In this document: piece by piece, positions 7,486 to 16,117 of the stretch
How the letters are laid out: each line of letters opens with the position of its first letter
Position numbering within the stretch: the first letter of the stretch is position 1
Assembly (NCBI RefSeq): GCF_030815985.1
Contig: NZ_JAUSXM010000001.1
Coordinates: forward strand, 868,001-932,000
Length of the DNA stretch: 64,000 bases
DNA from: Paenibacillus sp. W2I17
GTDB taxonomy: Bacteria; Bacillota; Bacilli; Paenibacillales; Paenibacillaceae
Direction: 5' to 3'
The notes under the pieces: generated by a model
The model's database searches: none
The model's input: only the letters and a program-made list of their open reading frames with translations
Told to the model about the DNA's origin: nothing
Program-made: the position numbers and the translations under genes

Positions 7486-8025
7486 CTACACTTTATTGAT
7501 CAACTCAGTCATTCGTTCAGAAATTCTTTCTTTCATATCAGCTTCTACGTTCCCTACGTTAAATAGCTCAGAGTACCACAACCCATCAATGGCCAATCTT
7601 ATGATTATAGCTGTAACTTCATCTAATCCATCCTGGCGCATTTCTTCGTATATTTTCTCAAGATTATCTTTAAACGACGAAAGCATTATCGGATCAGTGA
7701 ATAATGCTGCTTTATATGCAGAAATAACTTGGTTAGATGAATTAGTATCAAGTATTGTGGATTCAAGATAAGCACGATGCCATTTTCCACGGGGAACTGG
7801 ATCGTCCTCGACTTTCTCTTTTATACTTTGTATAAAAGCATCTGTATATTCATCGATCATTGCTTTAATAAGTGCATCTTTGTTAGGAAAATGATGAAGA
7901 AGACCGCCCTTACTAACACCAGCCTGACTGGCTACAGCTTCTAGCGTTAACTTATCCATTCCATTATGATCTACAATGAATGAGGCAGCTGCCAATAAAT
8001 CTTTACGCTTTGAATTACTTCTCAT
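7486..8025 (-). CDS. TetR-family repressor of the small multidrug exporter pair (YvdT-like)
   Basis: The 179-residue protein has a typical TetR N-terminal HTH (residues about 8-50, with DKLTLEAVASQAGVSKGGLLHHFPNKDAL) and a helical ligand-binding C-terminus. AAGGAG precedes the ATG at good spacing. It is the third gene of an operon after two SMR-type exporter genes, the same content as yvdR-yvdS-yvdT of Bacillus subtilis. It most likely represses that operon and is released by a cationic drug or metabolite; this is inferred from the arrangement. Confidence 0.85.
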   Translation of the reverse strand: MRSNSKRKDLLAAASFIVDHNGMDKLTLEAVASQAGVSKGGLLHHFPNKDALIKAMIDEYTDAFIQSIKEKVEDDPVPRGKWHRAYLESTILDTNSSNQVISAYKAALFTDPIMLSSFKDNLEKIYEEMRQDGLDEVTAIIIRLAIDGLWYSELFNVGNVEADMKERISERMTELINKV

Positions 8026-8072
8026 TATAAAACTCCTTCCTTATGGGACAGAACTTATTATACCCTAACTCA

Positions 8073-8423
8073 TTAACTAGAAGGAGAAGCTTCTTTTCCT
8101 GTTTTCTTGGCTGTATTCAGTAAAACTACACCACCTATAATTAGAATCAGACCTACACCAGTGAATAACCCAAAATGTTCGTCCCAAATGATTATACCTA
8201 TTACGGCGGTTAGTGCTGTCCCAACTCCAGACCATATAGCATAGGCGAGGCTTAATGGAAGTGTACGTAAACTTTTTGAAAGCCACACAAATGACCCACC
8301 CATCGCAACTATAAAAGCTATAGTTGGCAGGAGAATAGTGAAGCCAGAGCTTAATTTCAACATAGTAGTAGCAAATATTTCAAATATGATTGCTAATGCT
8401 AAAAACATAAATCCTTGTTTCAA
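8073..8423 (-). CDS. small multidrug resistance (SMR) protein, YvdS-like subunit
   Basis: This four-helix protein belongs to the EmrE/SugE family. The membrane Glu typical of SMR proteins is in the first helix (FLALAIIFEIFATTMLKLSSGF), and the conserved AYAIWSGVGTALTAVIG segment lies in helix 3. The usual length is 105-120 residues. The longest frame begins at GTG 8432, but GGGGG sits eight bases before TTG 8423, which I prefer (116 residues). It lies nine bases after its partner and probably forms a heterodimer with it, exporting cationic compounds. Confidence 0.85.
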   Translation of the reverse strand: MKQGFMFLALAIIFEIFATTMLKLSSGFTILLPTIAFIVAMGGSFVWLSKSLRTLPLSLAYAIWSGVGTALTAVIGIIIWDEHFGLFTGVGLILIIGGVVLLNTAKKTGKEASPSS

Positions 8424-8441
8424 GAAGAGCACCCCCTAATA

Positions 8442-8759
8442 TTAATTTGTTGCAAGTTTCATAAAAACTACTCCTGCAACAACCAAAATGAGACCAAATG
8501 TCTTTGGAGTACTCAATTTTTCTTTGTATATGAGCACACCCACTAAAGCTGTAAGTACTATACCGACTCCAGACCAAATAGCATAAGCTGTTCCTAATGG
8601 AAGAGTTTTAAGAACTATCGAAAGCAAGAAGAAAGCTATTCCCATCCCCGCTATCGTACCAATGGTTGGTAGAATCTTTTTAAAACCATCAGATATTTTC
8701 ATCATTGAACTTCCAAATACCTCAGAAAGAATTGCAAATGCAAGAATTAAATACGTCAC
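8442..8759 (-). CDS. small multidrug resistance (SMR) protein, YvdR-like subunit
   Basis: The 105-residue protein has four membrane helices. The helix-1 Glu lies in LILAFAILSEVFGSSMMKIS, and the conserved AYAIWSGVGIVLTALVG segment is in helix 3. The start is GTG 8759, with GGAGG seven bases upstream. It is the first gene of the SMR-SMR-TetR operon. Paired SMR proteins work as obligate heterodimers in several Bacillota. The substrate cannot be told from sequence. No guanidine-type riboswitch was seen upstream. Confidence 0.87.
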   Translation of the reverse strand: MTYLILAFAILSEVFGSSMMKISDGFKKILPTIGTIAGMGIAFFLLSIVLKTLPLGTAYAIWSGVGIVLTALVGVLIYKEKLSTPKTFGLILVVAGVVFMKLATN

Positions 8760-8823
8760 TTTCCGACCTCCTAATCAATAACTTTGTCTAGTATTACTTG
8801 TTAATAAAATAAATATACTGTGT

Positions 8824-9093
8824 TTAAAAAAGAATCTCCTTCTCCTTAACTATACCGTACAGACGGTTTTTTTGTAAAAGGATTTTTAAAGTTTCTTGCA
8901 CGTGATCGAATGGAGCAGACCGATTTATGATCGAAACGTCATTTGAACTGTTTCCTGCTGCTCTTCTATCATCACCGTCATTTCTATAAATTACAGTCAT
9001 ATTTCCTAGCTCGTAACTAGTGGTAGATTTTATATTGTTAGGCAAGAGCTTCGTTTTGAATGCATGGTTGATGAAATCAGAGATATCAGACAT
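8824..9093 (-). CDS. hypothetical protein
   Basis: An 89-residue hydrophilic frame from ATG 9093 to the stop at 8824-8826 with no recognised motif. The amino acid make-up is plausible for a small cytoplasmic protein (SYELGNMTVIYRNDGDD, HVQETLKILLQKNRLYG). The ribosome site is weak, so it may be a gene remnant. It lies about 65 bases upstream of the SMR operon on the same strand. Confidence 0.4.
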   Translation of the reverse strand: MSDISDFINHAFKTKLLPNNIKSTTSYELGNMTVIYRNDGDDRRAAGNSSNDVSIINRSAPFDHVQETLKILLQKNRLYGIVKEKEILF

Positions 9094-9450
9094 AGATATG
9101 CTGCTTAAAGTTAAACTAAGTTGCCCGTTAGCAAAAAACTAATCGGTAATAGGAACATCTTTATGTCCATTCGGCAATCAGTACAAGGTTCAGGGCACGA
9201 ATTTGTACCGATAAAGTAAAAAAGCCGCTAAAATAGCGACTTCATTGAGAATATGTTCTGTTCTTGTCCCTCGACATTTATTGAGTATCACATGGGTTTG
9301 ATCCTAACATCTGTTCACATATCGCAGGCATCGAGTTCTCTTTCACAAAAAATAGGCTTCGATCGCAGCATTTCCAAAATGAGCTTCTCGAATGTGTGTG
9401 AGCTAATGGGAATGACACATTTTTTTGCCCTACTTGCAGGAAGTTGAAAA
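9094..9450. other. intergenic region with hairpin and repeat
   Basis: It contains a degenerate ACTAAG-TTGCCC-GTTAGC hairpin (9111-9133) and a copy of the dispersed repeat (9139-9276). The rest (9277-9450) has no recognisable gene. Confidence 0.5.
9139..9276 (+). repeat. dispersed TTCTTGTCC repeat, diverged copy
   Basis: It begins CTAATCGGTAATAGGAAC, has a damaged central inverted pair (CAGTACAAGGTT and CACGAATTTGTACCG), the hairpin AGCCGCTAAAATAGCGACTT and the end TTCTTGTCCCTCGACA. The short hairpin repeat lies six bases upstream, as in other copies. Confidence 0.7.
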
Positions 9451-9873
9451 CTACTCCGTTATGGTAGATATATCCATTACTAACTTTTCAAGTTTATCAG
9501 CATCATCCATCGTTAGCAAATCTAACTGGGCATCTGCAAATTTATACAGGTTAGGAAGTATATATTCCACTAAAGCTTTACCCTTATCAGTTAGTTGTAC
9601 AAATATCACTCTGCGATCGGAAATACACGGAGTCCGAATCAGAAGCTTTTTTTTCTCCAATTTGTCTAGAACGTACGTCAAAGCACCACTAGTCAAAGAA
9701 ACACTCTGTGAAATTTGTTGAACCGCTTGTTTTTCTTCATGTTCAAGCGATACTAACACAGAAAGTTCCGTAAAATTGAGATCTGCTTTCTTTAATTCGT
9801 TCCGAAAATGGTCTTGAATAATTTTTGCCATTTGGATGAAATGAAGACATGCTTGATATCGGAAATTATTCAT
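9451..9873 (-). CDS. MarR-family transcriptional regulator
   Basis: This 140-residue winged-helix protein has the MarR layout: N-terminal dimerisation helix, HTH (VQQISQSVSLTSGALTYVLDKLEKKKLL, about residues 55-82), the wing with the conserved DRR signature (CISDRRVIFVQLTDKGK), and a C-terminal dimerisation helix. GGAG precedes ATG 9873. No obvious target gene is adjacent, since the upstream side has no intact gene, so it could be a lone regulator whose partner was lost. Confidence 0.85.
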   Translation of the reverse strand: MNNFRYQACLHFIQMAKIIQDHFRNELKKADLNFTELSVLVSLEHEEKQAVQQISQSVSLTSGALTYVLDKLEKKKLLIRTPCISDRRVIFVQLTDKGKALVEYILPNLYKFADAQLDLLTMDDADKLEKLVMDISTITE

Positions 9874-9898
9874 CGTAGCATCACTCCATTTTTATATA

Positions 9899-9912
9899 TC
9901 TTAATTTTAAGA
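9899..9912. promoter_or_regulatory. possible MarR operator
   Basis: TCTTAATTTTAAGA is a six-base inverted repeat (TCTTAA/TTAAGA) about 25 bases upstream of the marR-like start codon, a usual position for autoregulation. Confidence 0.4.
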
Positions 9913-10228
9913 CTATTAAATTGAATATTACTTTTTGTATGAACTTTTGTCAATCTTCGGATCATGTTTTTGATTATAAGATCCATACACAATGGACTGT
10001 ATACGGTCCATGTACTTTCTGTGGAATCATACAAAAATGCTCAGAAAATTGCTATAAACCCAGCATTAATGCTTCAACAAAGGGTGCGTATCGATTTCAT
10101 GTAAGCAAAGCAAATTTTTCGGTATACTCACTAGCAACGATCGTCCCATATTGAATGAAAGGGGTCATCGACTCCCTTGGTTTCGAACGAGGTAATAATG
10201 ATTCTATCGAGTTGCTTCTAGCCTGATA

Positions 10229-10289
10229 GGCAACTTTGTGTCAATCCCCCAGTCTGGTGGGTAACTTTATGTCATTCAACACCTCGACA
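10229..10289 (+). repeat. solo end of an insertion sequence, IS21-like
   Basis: Two direct copies of GGYAACTTTRTGTCAWT lie at 10229-10245 and 10260-10276, 31 bases apart, and the unit finishes with CTCGACA at 10283-10289. Read on the minus strand the end is TGTCGAG, the same seven bases that close the better-preserved copies of the other dispersed repeat. No transposase frame is attached. Confidence 0.45.
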
Positions 10290-10400
10290 TTTTATTTTCC
10301 TCAGCAGCAACTAAGTTCCAGTACCAAAATTTCCATTCTGAATACCTGGCCACCTCTATTGTTAAAGCACCGGTTTAGCTCATATGGTAAAAGCGACCAT

Positions 10401-10437
10401 AAATAAAAAGTGCCCTGGGCAATCACCCGGGACACTC
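10401..10437 (-). terminator. terminator of the ABC sugar-import operon
   Basis: An imperfect ten-base stem (GTGTCCCGGG/CCCAGGGCAC on the minus strand) is followed by TTTTTATTT. It starts about 25 bases after the stop of the binding-protein gene. Confidence 0.75.
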
Positions 10438-10459
10438 TTATTTATAAGTTGATTTCCAA

Positions 10460-12073
10460 TTATTTCGAAGACCACAGCTCCATACGCTGAGCATATTTCT
10501 CGTTGATAATCTCTTCCACTTTCTCATCACCGGCTTTTTTCATATCTTCCAGCATCTTGTCGAACACGGAATTAGCTTCGGCCTCACTTGGGGCAATAAT
10601 GGCTCTCGTAATACTCTGATCCATAATATCCTTCACTTTCTGTGCAGTCAGAGCTTGAGGTGTTCCCCCATCCGGATTCAGGTTGTCATACTGCGCTGTA
10701 TCCCATACGGAATCGCCAAGACTCTTAATGGCCAGTTCATCCACTTCACTGCGCTGGAATTTAACCGCCATGTCATACGGCTGTCCGTTCGGGTCCAGAC
10801 CATTTTTGATAAACCATAACCATTTGCGAACGCCGCTTTTCTTCACCGTATCATCCCAATTATCCTTGAAGCTTTGAAGGAATTCAGGTTTCGGTTGTCG
10901 CTTGCCATCCACCATGGTGTACTGTTCGCCTTCCTTGCCCCACAGCAGCAAATGCTGTCCTTCATCACTCGCCAGATAATTAAACAGCTTTATCGTTTCT
11001 TCCGGGTGTTTGTTGTTTTTGGTAATCGCGATCGCGTCCCACCCAAGCGAACTTCTTGGGCCAAACGTTGTTTGAGCTGGATCTACACCTGGAGCAACAA
11101 CTTTGTAAGCAAAGAGTTGATTCTTTTCCCCGCCATCCTTCTTCAAGGCCGCATTGCCGTTCCCCGGGTCCCAGTATGCACCTGGGGTAGCAAATACCGC
11201 ACCAGTCGTCAGCTTTTGAATCCAGGTCTGTGTTTTGCTAATCGCAAATTCCTTTTCAATCAGACCTTCTCTATATAAGCGATTCATGTATAACAGCATC
11301 TCGCGATATTTGGGGTCCTTGACATCATATTGCAGACGTCCGTTGTTGTCATAATACGTCTTTAAGCCCCACATGCCTTTGAATGTTCCGAGATTCGCGC
11401 CCATGTTCTCACCGTTCATCGTCATCGGAATGGACTCTTTGCCATCAATCGTGCTGTATTTCTCTTTAAAGTTTTTCAGGAGTGCTTCGAATTCGTCTGT
11501 TGTGAGGGGCTGTGAACCATCTGCTTTGTCCGGAAGAAACTCTTCCAACAGGCTCTGTCTCATCAGCATACCGAAGACCGGATCACTGTCGAGTCCATAC
11601 CAGTTGGCCAGATAGTAGTTCTTGCCGTCGGTATTACGTGTTTTGGTCAAGGTATCTCCGTACATTTCTTTCAGATCAGAACCAAATTTCTCAATTAACT
11701 CATCCAGTGGAATGAATGCCCCACTTGAAATGTATTTGTCGAGGGAAGCATCTCCCCGGCTCATGACTACCACATCCGGATAGTCCCCACTGGCGAGCAT
11801 CAGGCTCAGTTTTTCCGTTGGATTACCTGTTGGCTGTTGGATTGAGATCTCTATGCCCGTCTTTTTGGTAATTTCCTGGGCAACTGCATCGGTAAATGGT
11901 TCTCCTTTCGTATTGCCATCAAACCAGGTCAGCGTAATCGGGCCTTGTTCCCCATCTTTACCTGCTGTTTTGTTCTCCCCATCGTTAGAGGAGCAGCCCG
12001 CTAACAAACCAACGACTAATGCAGCAGTCATACCCATAGTAATCCATTTTTTTGTCTTCTTTATCATCGACAC
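10460..12073 (-). CDS. extracellular sugar-binding lipoprotein of an ABC importer (LplA-like)
   Basis: The protein of about 537 residues has a lipoprotein signal peptide (basic start KKTKKW, hydrophobic core, lipobox LLAGC) followed by a family-1 solute-binding fold. The start is probably GTG 12073: GGAGG lies seven bases upstream, whereas ATG 12067 would be 13 bases away and the longer ATG frame to 12142 has no ribosome site. The large size is typical of the LplA group of oligosaccharide-binding proteins in Paenibacillus. It is the last gene after two permeases on the same strand. The ATPase is missing here; such importers usually share MsmX-type ATPases encoded elsewhere. Confidence 0.9.
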   Translation of the reverse strand: MSMIKKTKKWITMGMTAALVVGLLAGCSSNDGENKTAGKDGEQGPITLTWFDGNTKGEPFTDAVAQEITKKTGIEISIQQPTGNPTEKLSLMLASGDYPDVVVMSRGDASLDKYISSGAFIPLDELIEKFGSDLKEMYGDTLTKTRNTDGKNYYLANWYGLDSDPVFGMLMRQSLLEEFLPDKADGSQPLTTDEFEALLKNFKEKYSTIDGKESIPMTMNGENMGANLGTFKGMWGLKTYYDNNGRLQYDVKDPKYREMLLYMNRLYREGLIEKEFAISKTQTWIQKLTTGAVFATPGAYWDPGNGNAALKKDGGEKNQLFAYKVVAPGVDPAQTTFGPRSSLGWDAIAITKNNKHPEETIKLFNYLASDEGQHLLLWGKEGEQYTMVDGKRQPKPEFLQSFKDNWDDTVKKSGVRKWLWFIKNGLDPNGQPYDMAVKFQRSEVDELAIKSLGDSVWDTAQYDNLNPDGGTPQALTAQKVKDIMDQSITRAIIAPSEAEANSVFDKMLEDMKKAGDEKVEEIINEKYAQRMELWSSK

Positions 12074-12199
12074 CCTAATTCCTCCCAATGAATAAATTCC
12101 TAAAGTGCATGATCGAGCAATTACAAAACAATCTTGGCCCACCCCCTCTCAGGAGAGGTCGCAGGACGAGTCCGTCCCACAACCGGATCATGGAATCGC

Positions 12200-13090
12200 T
12201 TAACTCTTTACCGCTCCCAAAGTCATACCTTTAACAAAGTATTTTTGCAGGAACGGATACACCATCACGATTGGTAATGTGGCTACCATCGTAGCAGCCA
12301 TTCGAATGGTATCGCTGGAAACGGCATTTCGTTTGGCCGAGTTGGCCAGCATTTGCGTTTGCGAAATCATGCCACCGGTCTGAAACTGATTTAATATTTT
12401 CACGAGCACGGCTTGCAGGGTCTTTAGATCCGAACTATAGGTGAACGCATAGGAATCAAACCAGGCATTCCAATGCCCGATCGCTTGAAAAAGTCCCACT
12501 GTTGCAAGTACAGGTGTTGTCAGCGGCATCACAATTCGGAAGAAAATGGTCAGATCGTTAGCCCCGTCTACCCTCGCCGATTCTTCAATCTCATGGGGTA
12601 GCTGTTCCATGAAAGTACGGACAATGATCATATAGAAGACATTCATCAAACTTGGCAAAATGAACACCGAAAAGGTATCGATCATATTCAGCGCCTTAAG
12701 CACCATGTAGAACGGAATCAGTCCGCCACTGAAATACATGGTAAAGATAAAGTACAGGTTCCAGCCTTTGCGACCAATTAGATTCCGCCGACTTAGCGGA
12801 TACGCAAGCATCGTAATGACGAGAACCGATAGCGGTGCACCAATCAGCGTTCGTTTGACGGTTACCCACAGCCCGCTTAAAATCTCGCTATCTTTCAAAA
12901 TCTGCTGATAGCTGTCCAAGGTCAGATCTCTGGGCCACAGATAAACGCCGCCTCGCACCGTATCCTCCGCGCTGTTCAATGAAAGAACGAGTATATTCCA
13001 AAACGGAAGAAATGTAACCAGTAATACGAGAATAAGAATGAAATACACAATAATTTTGAAAATACGATCCCCGAATCGGTTCAGAATCAT
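12200..13090 (-). CDS. ABC sugar importer permease (LplC/YtcP-like)
   Basis: The 296-residue permease has six membrane helices and the inner-membrane coupling motif EESARVDGANDLTIFFRIVMPL (about residues 187-208), the EAA loop of binding-protein-dependent importers. The C-terminus KYFVKGMTLGAVKS is the usual ending of the LplC/YtcP group. It sits 28 bases after the LplB-like gene and forms the channel with it. Confidence 0.92.
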   Translation of the reverse strand: MILNRFGDRIFKIIVYFILILVLLVTFLPFWNILVLSLNSAEDTVRGGVYLWPRDLTLDSYQQILKDSEILSGLWVTVKRTLIGAPLSVLVITMLAYPLSRRNLIGRKGWNLYFIFTMYFSGGLIPFYMVLKALNMIDTFSVFILPSLMNVFYMIIVRTFMEQLPHEIEESARVDGANDLTIFFRIVMPLTTPVLATVGLFQAIGHWNAWFDSYAFTYSSDLKTLQAVLVKILNQFQTGGMISQTQMLANSAKRNAVSSDTIRMAATMVATLPIVMVYPFLQKYFVKGMTLGAVKS

Positions 13091-13118
13091 TACAAGCGCT
13101 CCCCTCTGTCTTCTGTAG

Positions 13119-14075
13119 TTAGAACAACGCCTGGTCGTTCACTTTTCTGGAAATCCGGTTCACGATAAGGACAAGAATGAAGGCGACAACGGATTTGAAC
13201 ATTCCCACAGCAGCACCATAAGAGAACATGCTGTTTTGTAGTCCGTATTTGTAAGCATAAATATCAATAACTTCGGAGTATTCAAGCACGGTATTATTTT
13301 GCAGCAGGTATTGCTGTTCAAATCCTGCATTCAAAATGCCTCCGACCGCGAGAATAGCCAATATGACAATTGTAGGGCGCATGGATGGCAGCGTTATATG
13401 CCACATTTGCTTGAATCGGCTGGCTCCGTCCACCCTGGCCGCTTCGTAGAGCTCCGGATTAATGGAAGCGATTGCGGCAAGATACATAATGGCACTGAAC
13501 CCCATCTCTTTCCACATGTTCGACAATGCGATAATCCACCAGAACAGAGGCCCGTTTTGCAAAAATGCAACGGGTTCTTTGACAATGCCCAGCAGAACCA
13601 GAATATTGTTAAGCATTCCATCCGAAGCCAGTAGCGTAATCACAATGTTGGCTGCAATAACCCATGAGATAAAATGCGGCAGATATGAAACCGTCTGTAC
13701 AAAACGTTTGAAAAATCCCTGTCTCGCTTCATTCAGTACAAGCGCAAGGATGATTGGCGCAGGAAATCCGAAGAACAGTGTCAGCAAGCTTGTCGCTAGC
13801 GTATTACGCATAACCCGATAGAAATCCCCTGTAGTAAAGAAAAACTCAAACCACTGGAAACCTACAAATTCGGCATGGAAGAACTGATGTAAGAACGATC
13901 CCCCACCCGGCTGATAATTTGTAAACGCCATATATAGTCCAAACATCGGACCATAGGAAAATAGCAATGTCGCAATGAAGGCAGGAAGCATAAGCACGAA
14001 TAACCATTTTTGCTCTTTTAGTCTGCTTATCAGATTATTGCTCCTGACTGTTTTGATAGCGCTTACCTTATGCAT
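13119..14075 (-). CDS. ABC sugar importer permease (LplB-like)
   Basis: The 318-residue protein has six helices and the EAA loop YEAARVDGASRFKQMWHITLPS. The N-terminal LKEQKWLFVLMLPAFIATLLFSYGPMFGLYMAF pattern is classical for LplB. It is the first gene of the importer operon and is divergent from the YesM-type kinase gene, with a 223-base shared upstream region. A near-cre word (TGATAGCGCTTACC, 14054-14067) lies just inside its 5' end and could mediate carbon catabolite control; this is weak evidence. Confidence 0.92.
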   Translation of the reverse strand: MHKVSAIKTVRSNNLISRLKEQKWLFVLMLPAFIATLLFSYGPMFGLYMAFTNYQPGGGSFLHQFFHAEFVGFQWFEFFFTTGDFYRVMRNTLATSLLTLFFGFPAPIILALVLNEARQGFFKRFVQTVSYLPHFISWVIAANIVITLLASDGMLNNILVLLGIVKEPVAFLQNGPLFWWIIALSNMWKEMGFSAIMYLAAIASINPELYEAARVDGASRFKQMWHITLPSMRPTIVILAILAVGGILNAGFEQQYLLQNNTVLEYSEVIDIYAYKYGLQNSMFSYGAAVGMFKSVVAFILVLIVNRISRKVNDQALF

Positions 14076-14298
14076 TAAGTACCCTCCCTTTTTCTATACA
14101 GCAGCATGGTCGGCCATATCTTGATTTCAACTTCTCTCCTATAATCATAAATTTGACACGGATTACTCGCCATAGTTGAATTCTCCGAAAGATACCGCTT
14201 TTTAAAGATGTTTTTGTGCAAAGAGAGGATTGGATTTCCATATTCACTCTGCTATGATGAACTGTGCAACGAATATTCAGTCAAGAGAGGGCTTCCGG

Positions 14299-16056
14299 AT
14301 GCGCCAATTTTATAGAAGATATATGTACATGCCTTTTGTAAACCTGAGTTTTCGTTCCAAACTGTTTATGGTATTTGTTCTGGTCACGATCATTCCGATG
14401 ATGCTGTTGGTTTATTTTTCCTATGAGCTCACCAAAACGAAGCTTACTGAGCAGATCTACATCAATATGACGAACTCAACGGCTCAAATCACTAAAAATC
14501 TGGAGAACAAACTGGATAGCTACGAACACATTTCCGCCTCCATTTATTTGGATAACCGCCTTGCCAATTACCTTACAAACGAGTATCAGGATGATCCATC
14601 TTATCTGGATGTCTATAATTATATTGGCAATCGAATCGACACCGTGATGGCTGCCTACCCTGATTTTGATAGCGCATTCATTTATTCGGATAATCCGTCG
14701 CTGCCCAAAGACAATTACTATATCCGGCCGATCACACCCGAAGTACAGGACACGGAACTGTTTCACAAGCTGCAGCAATCCTATGGGAACATTATTCATC
14801 TCTCCACGCCGCAGACAGAGAACGGTCCTGCCATGTTTACACTCGCCCGGCTGCTGAACAACAATAGTAATCAGTACCCCTACGGGATGCTGGTCTTTCA
14901 AATTTCCGAGTCGGTCATCTATTCTCTCATGGAAAAAGAAGCAGGTGGCAAAGATATTTTTATTATCAATGACAAGGGTATGATTCTGTCTTCAGCGGAC
15001 AAACAGTTAATCAATACAAGCCTACCCGAATTGCTTCATCAGAATTTTGACGAGACGCCTTCAGGCAGATTTGATACAACATATCAAGGCGTGAAGGCTC
15101 TAGCCGTCTATAACACGCTCAAAAATGGCTGGAGAACGGTGTCCATTTTTCCGTATGACAGTATTATCAAGGATGCCAAATCCCTCTCTCAGCTCATTAT
15201 CAAGATTTCTCTGGGCTTCATCGGCGTGGCGCTGCTGCTCATCTATATTACTGCTTCGCTGTTTAGCAATCGCATCAGAACGTTAATTCGGATGATTCGG
15301 CGGATTGAGCGGGGGGATTTCAACCCTACTCATGAGGAGCAAATGGGCAGTGATGAGATCGGACAGCTTCACTTTGCATTCGAACAGATGACAACCCGGT
15401 TGAAAAGTCTGGTTACAGAAGTATATCAGAAGGAACTACAGAGCAAGGAAGCCGAACTGGACCTGCTTCAAGCTCAGATCAATCCTCATTTTCTGTATAA
15501 TACACTCGGTTCGATCTCTTCTCTGGCTGTGAAGCATCAGGATCCACAGATTCAGGATATGGTTCTTCATCTGGCCAAGTTTTATCGGATATCCCTGAAC
15601 AAAGGAAAGAGCATCCTGACCATCAATGAGGAGCTGAAACTGACCCAGAGTTATAATGCCATTCAACTGATCCGGTTTAAGGGCAAGCTGAACATCATCT
15701 ACACGATAGATCAATCGATCCTGCCCTACTCGACCGTGAAGCTTGCGCTGCAGCCTTTTGTGGAGAATGCAGTGATTCACGCTCTTTGGAATCAGGACCG
15801 GCCTCTAAATATCCATATCAAGGGTGTCATCGAGAACAATAGTATCATCTTATCGGTTATAGACGACGGAATGGGCATGCGGCGAGAGAAGCTTGAGGCT
15901 TTGTTTGAAGAGAAAGAAGGACGGGGCTATGGCATTTCAAATGTGGATCGGCGGATTAAGCTGAAATTTGGTGAATACTACGGTGTTAAAGTGTATAGCA
16001 AACTAGGTATGGGAACTACCGTACAGATCCGTCTGCCGCAAAAAGAGATCCAATAA
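14299..16056 (+). CDS. sensor histidine kinase, YesM type
   Basis: The protein (585 residues from ATG 14299; GAGAGG about nine bases upstream) has two membrane helices flanking an extracytoplasmic dCache-like sensor of about 250 residues, a HAMP linker (IRRIERGDF region), a His_kinase domain with the phospho-accepting His397 in INPHFLYN, and a HATPase with FVENAVIHAL and GMGTT. YesM kinases sense sugars or glycans with a YesN partner. No regulator is adjacent on this strand; the likely partner is the YesN-type gene at 23274-24806, separated by two glycosidase genes. It is divergent from the importer operon it probably controls. Confidence 0.9.
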   Translation: MRQFYRRYMYMPFVNLSFRSKLFMVFVLVTIIPMMLLVYFSYELTKTKLTEQIYINMTNSTAQITKNLENKLDSYEHISASIYLDNRLANYLTNEYQDDPSYLDVYNYIGNRIDTVMAAYPDFDSAFIYSDNPSLPKDNYYIRPITPEVQDTELFHKLQQSYGNIIHLSTPQTENGPAMFTLARLLNNNSNQYPYGMLVFQISESVIYSLMEKEAGGKDIFIINDKGMILSSADKQLINTSLPELLHQNFDETPSGRFDTTYQGVKALAVYNTLKNGWRTVSIFPYDSIIKDAKSLSQLIIKISLGFIGVALLLIYITASLFSNRIRTLIRMIRRIERGDFNPTHEEQMGSDEIGQLHFAFEQMTTRLKSLVTEVYQKELQSKEAELDLLQAQINPHFLYNTLGSISSLAVKHQDPQIQDMVLHLAKFYRISLNKGKSILTINEELKLTQSYNAIQLIRFKGKLNIIYTIDQSILPYSTVKLALQPFVENAVIHALWNQDRPLNIHIKGVIENNSIILSVIDDGMGMRREKLEALFEEKEGRGYGISNVDRRIKLKFGEYYGVKVYSKLGMGTTVQIRLPQKEIQ

Positions 16057-16096
16057 AAAAGGAGTGCGATGCAGCCGTCTGCAAAGCACTCTTTTT
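16055..16096. terminator. bidirectional terminator between kinase and GH36 genes
   Basis: GAGTGC (16062-16067) pairs with GCACTC (16086-16091), with an inner TGCAG/CTGCA stem. A run of A on the left and of T on the right lets it serve both convergent genes. Confidence 0.75.
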
Positions 16097-16117
16097 AAAC
16101 CGTTCTACAGCATCCTA

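Larger units (their letters stand above)
9874..10459. other. intergenic region, no intact gene
   Basis: It holds a likely MarR operator (9899-9912), a second type of insertion-sequence end (10229-10289) and the terminator of the sugar-transport operon (10401-10437). Frames in 9920-10160 look like non-coding or decayed sequence on both strands. Confidence 0.5.

Noticed and set aside
8760..8823. Guanidine (ykkC-type) riboswitch upstream of the SMR genes
   Set aside because: The interval is too short and AT-rich and lacks the conserved ykkC sequence blocks; a TetR gene explains the regulation.
9921..10154. 77-residue plus-strand frame after the marR-like gene
   Set aside because: No ribosome site, Cys/His-rich without pattern, and no family resemblance; listed only as intergenic sequence.
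14054..14067. cre site in the importer operon
   Set aside because: TGATAGCGCTTACC misses one consensus base and lies inside the coding sequence, so it is mentioned only in the gene entry.
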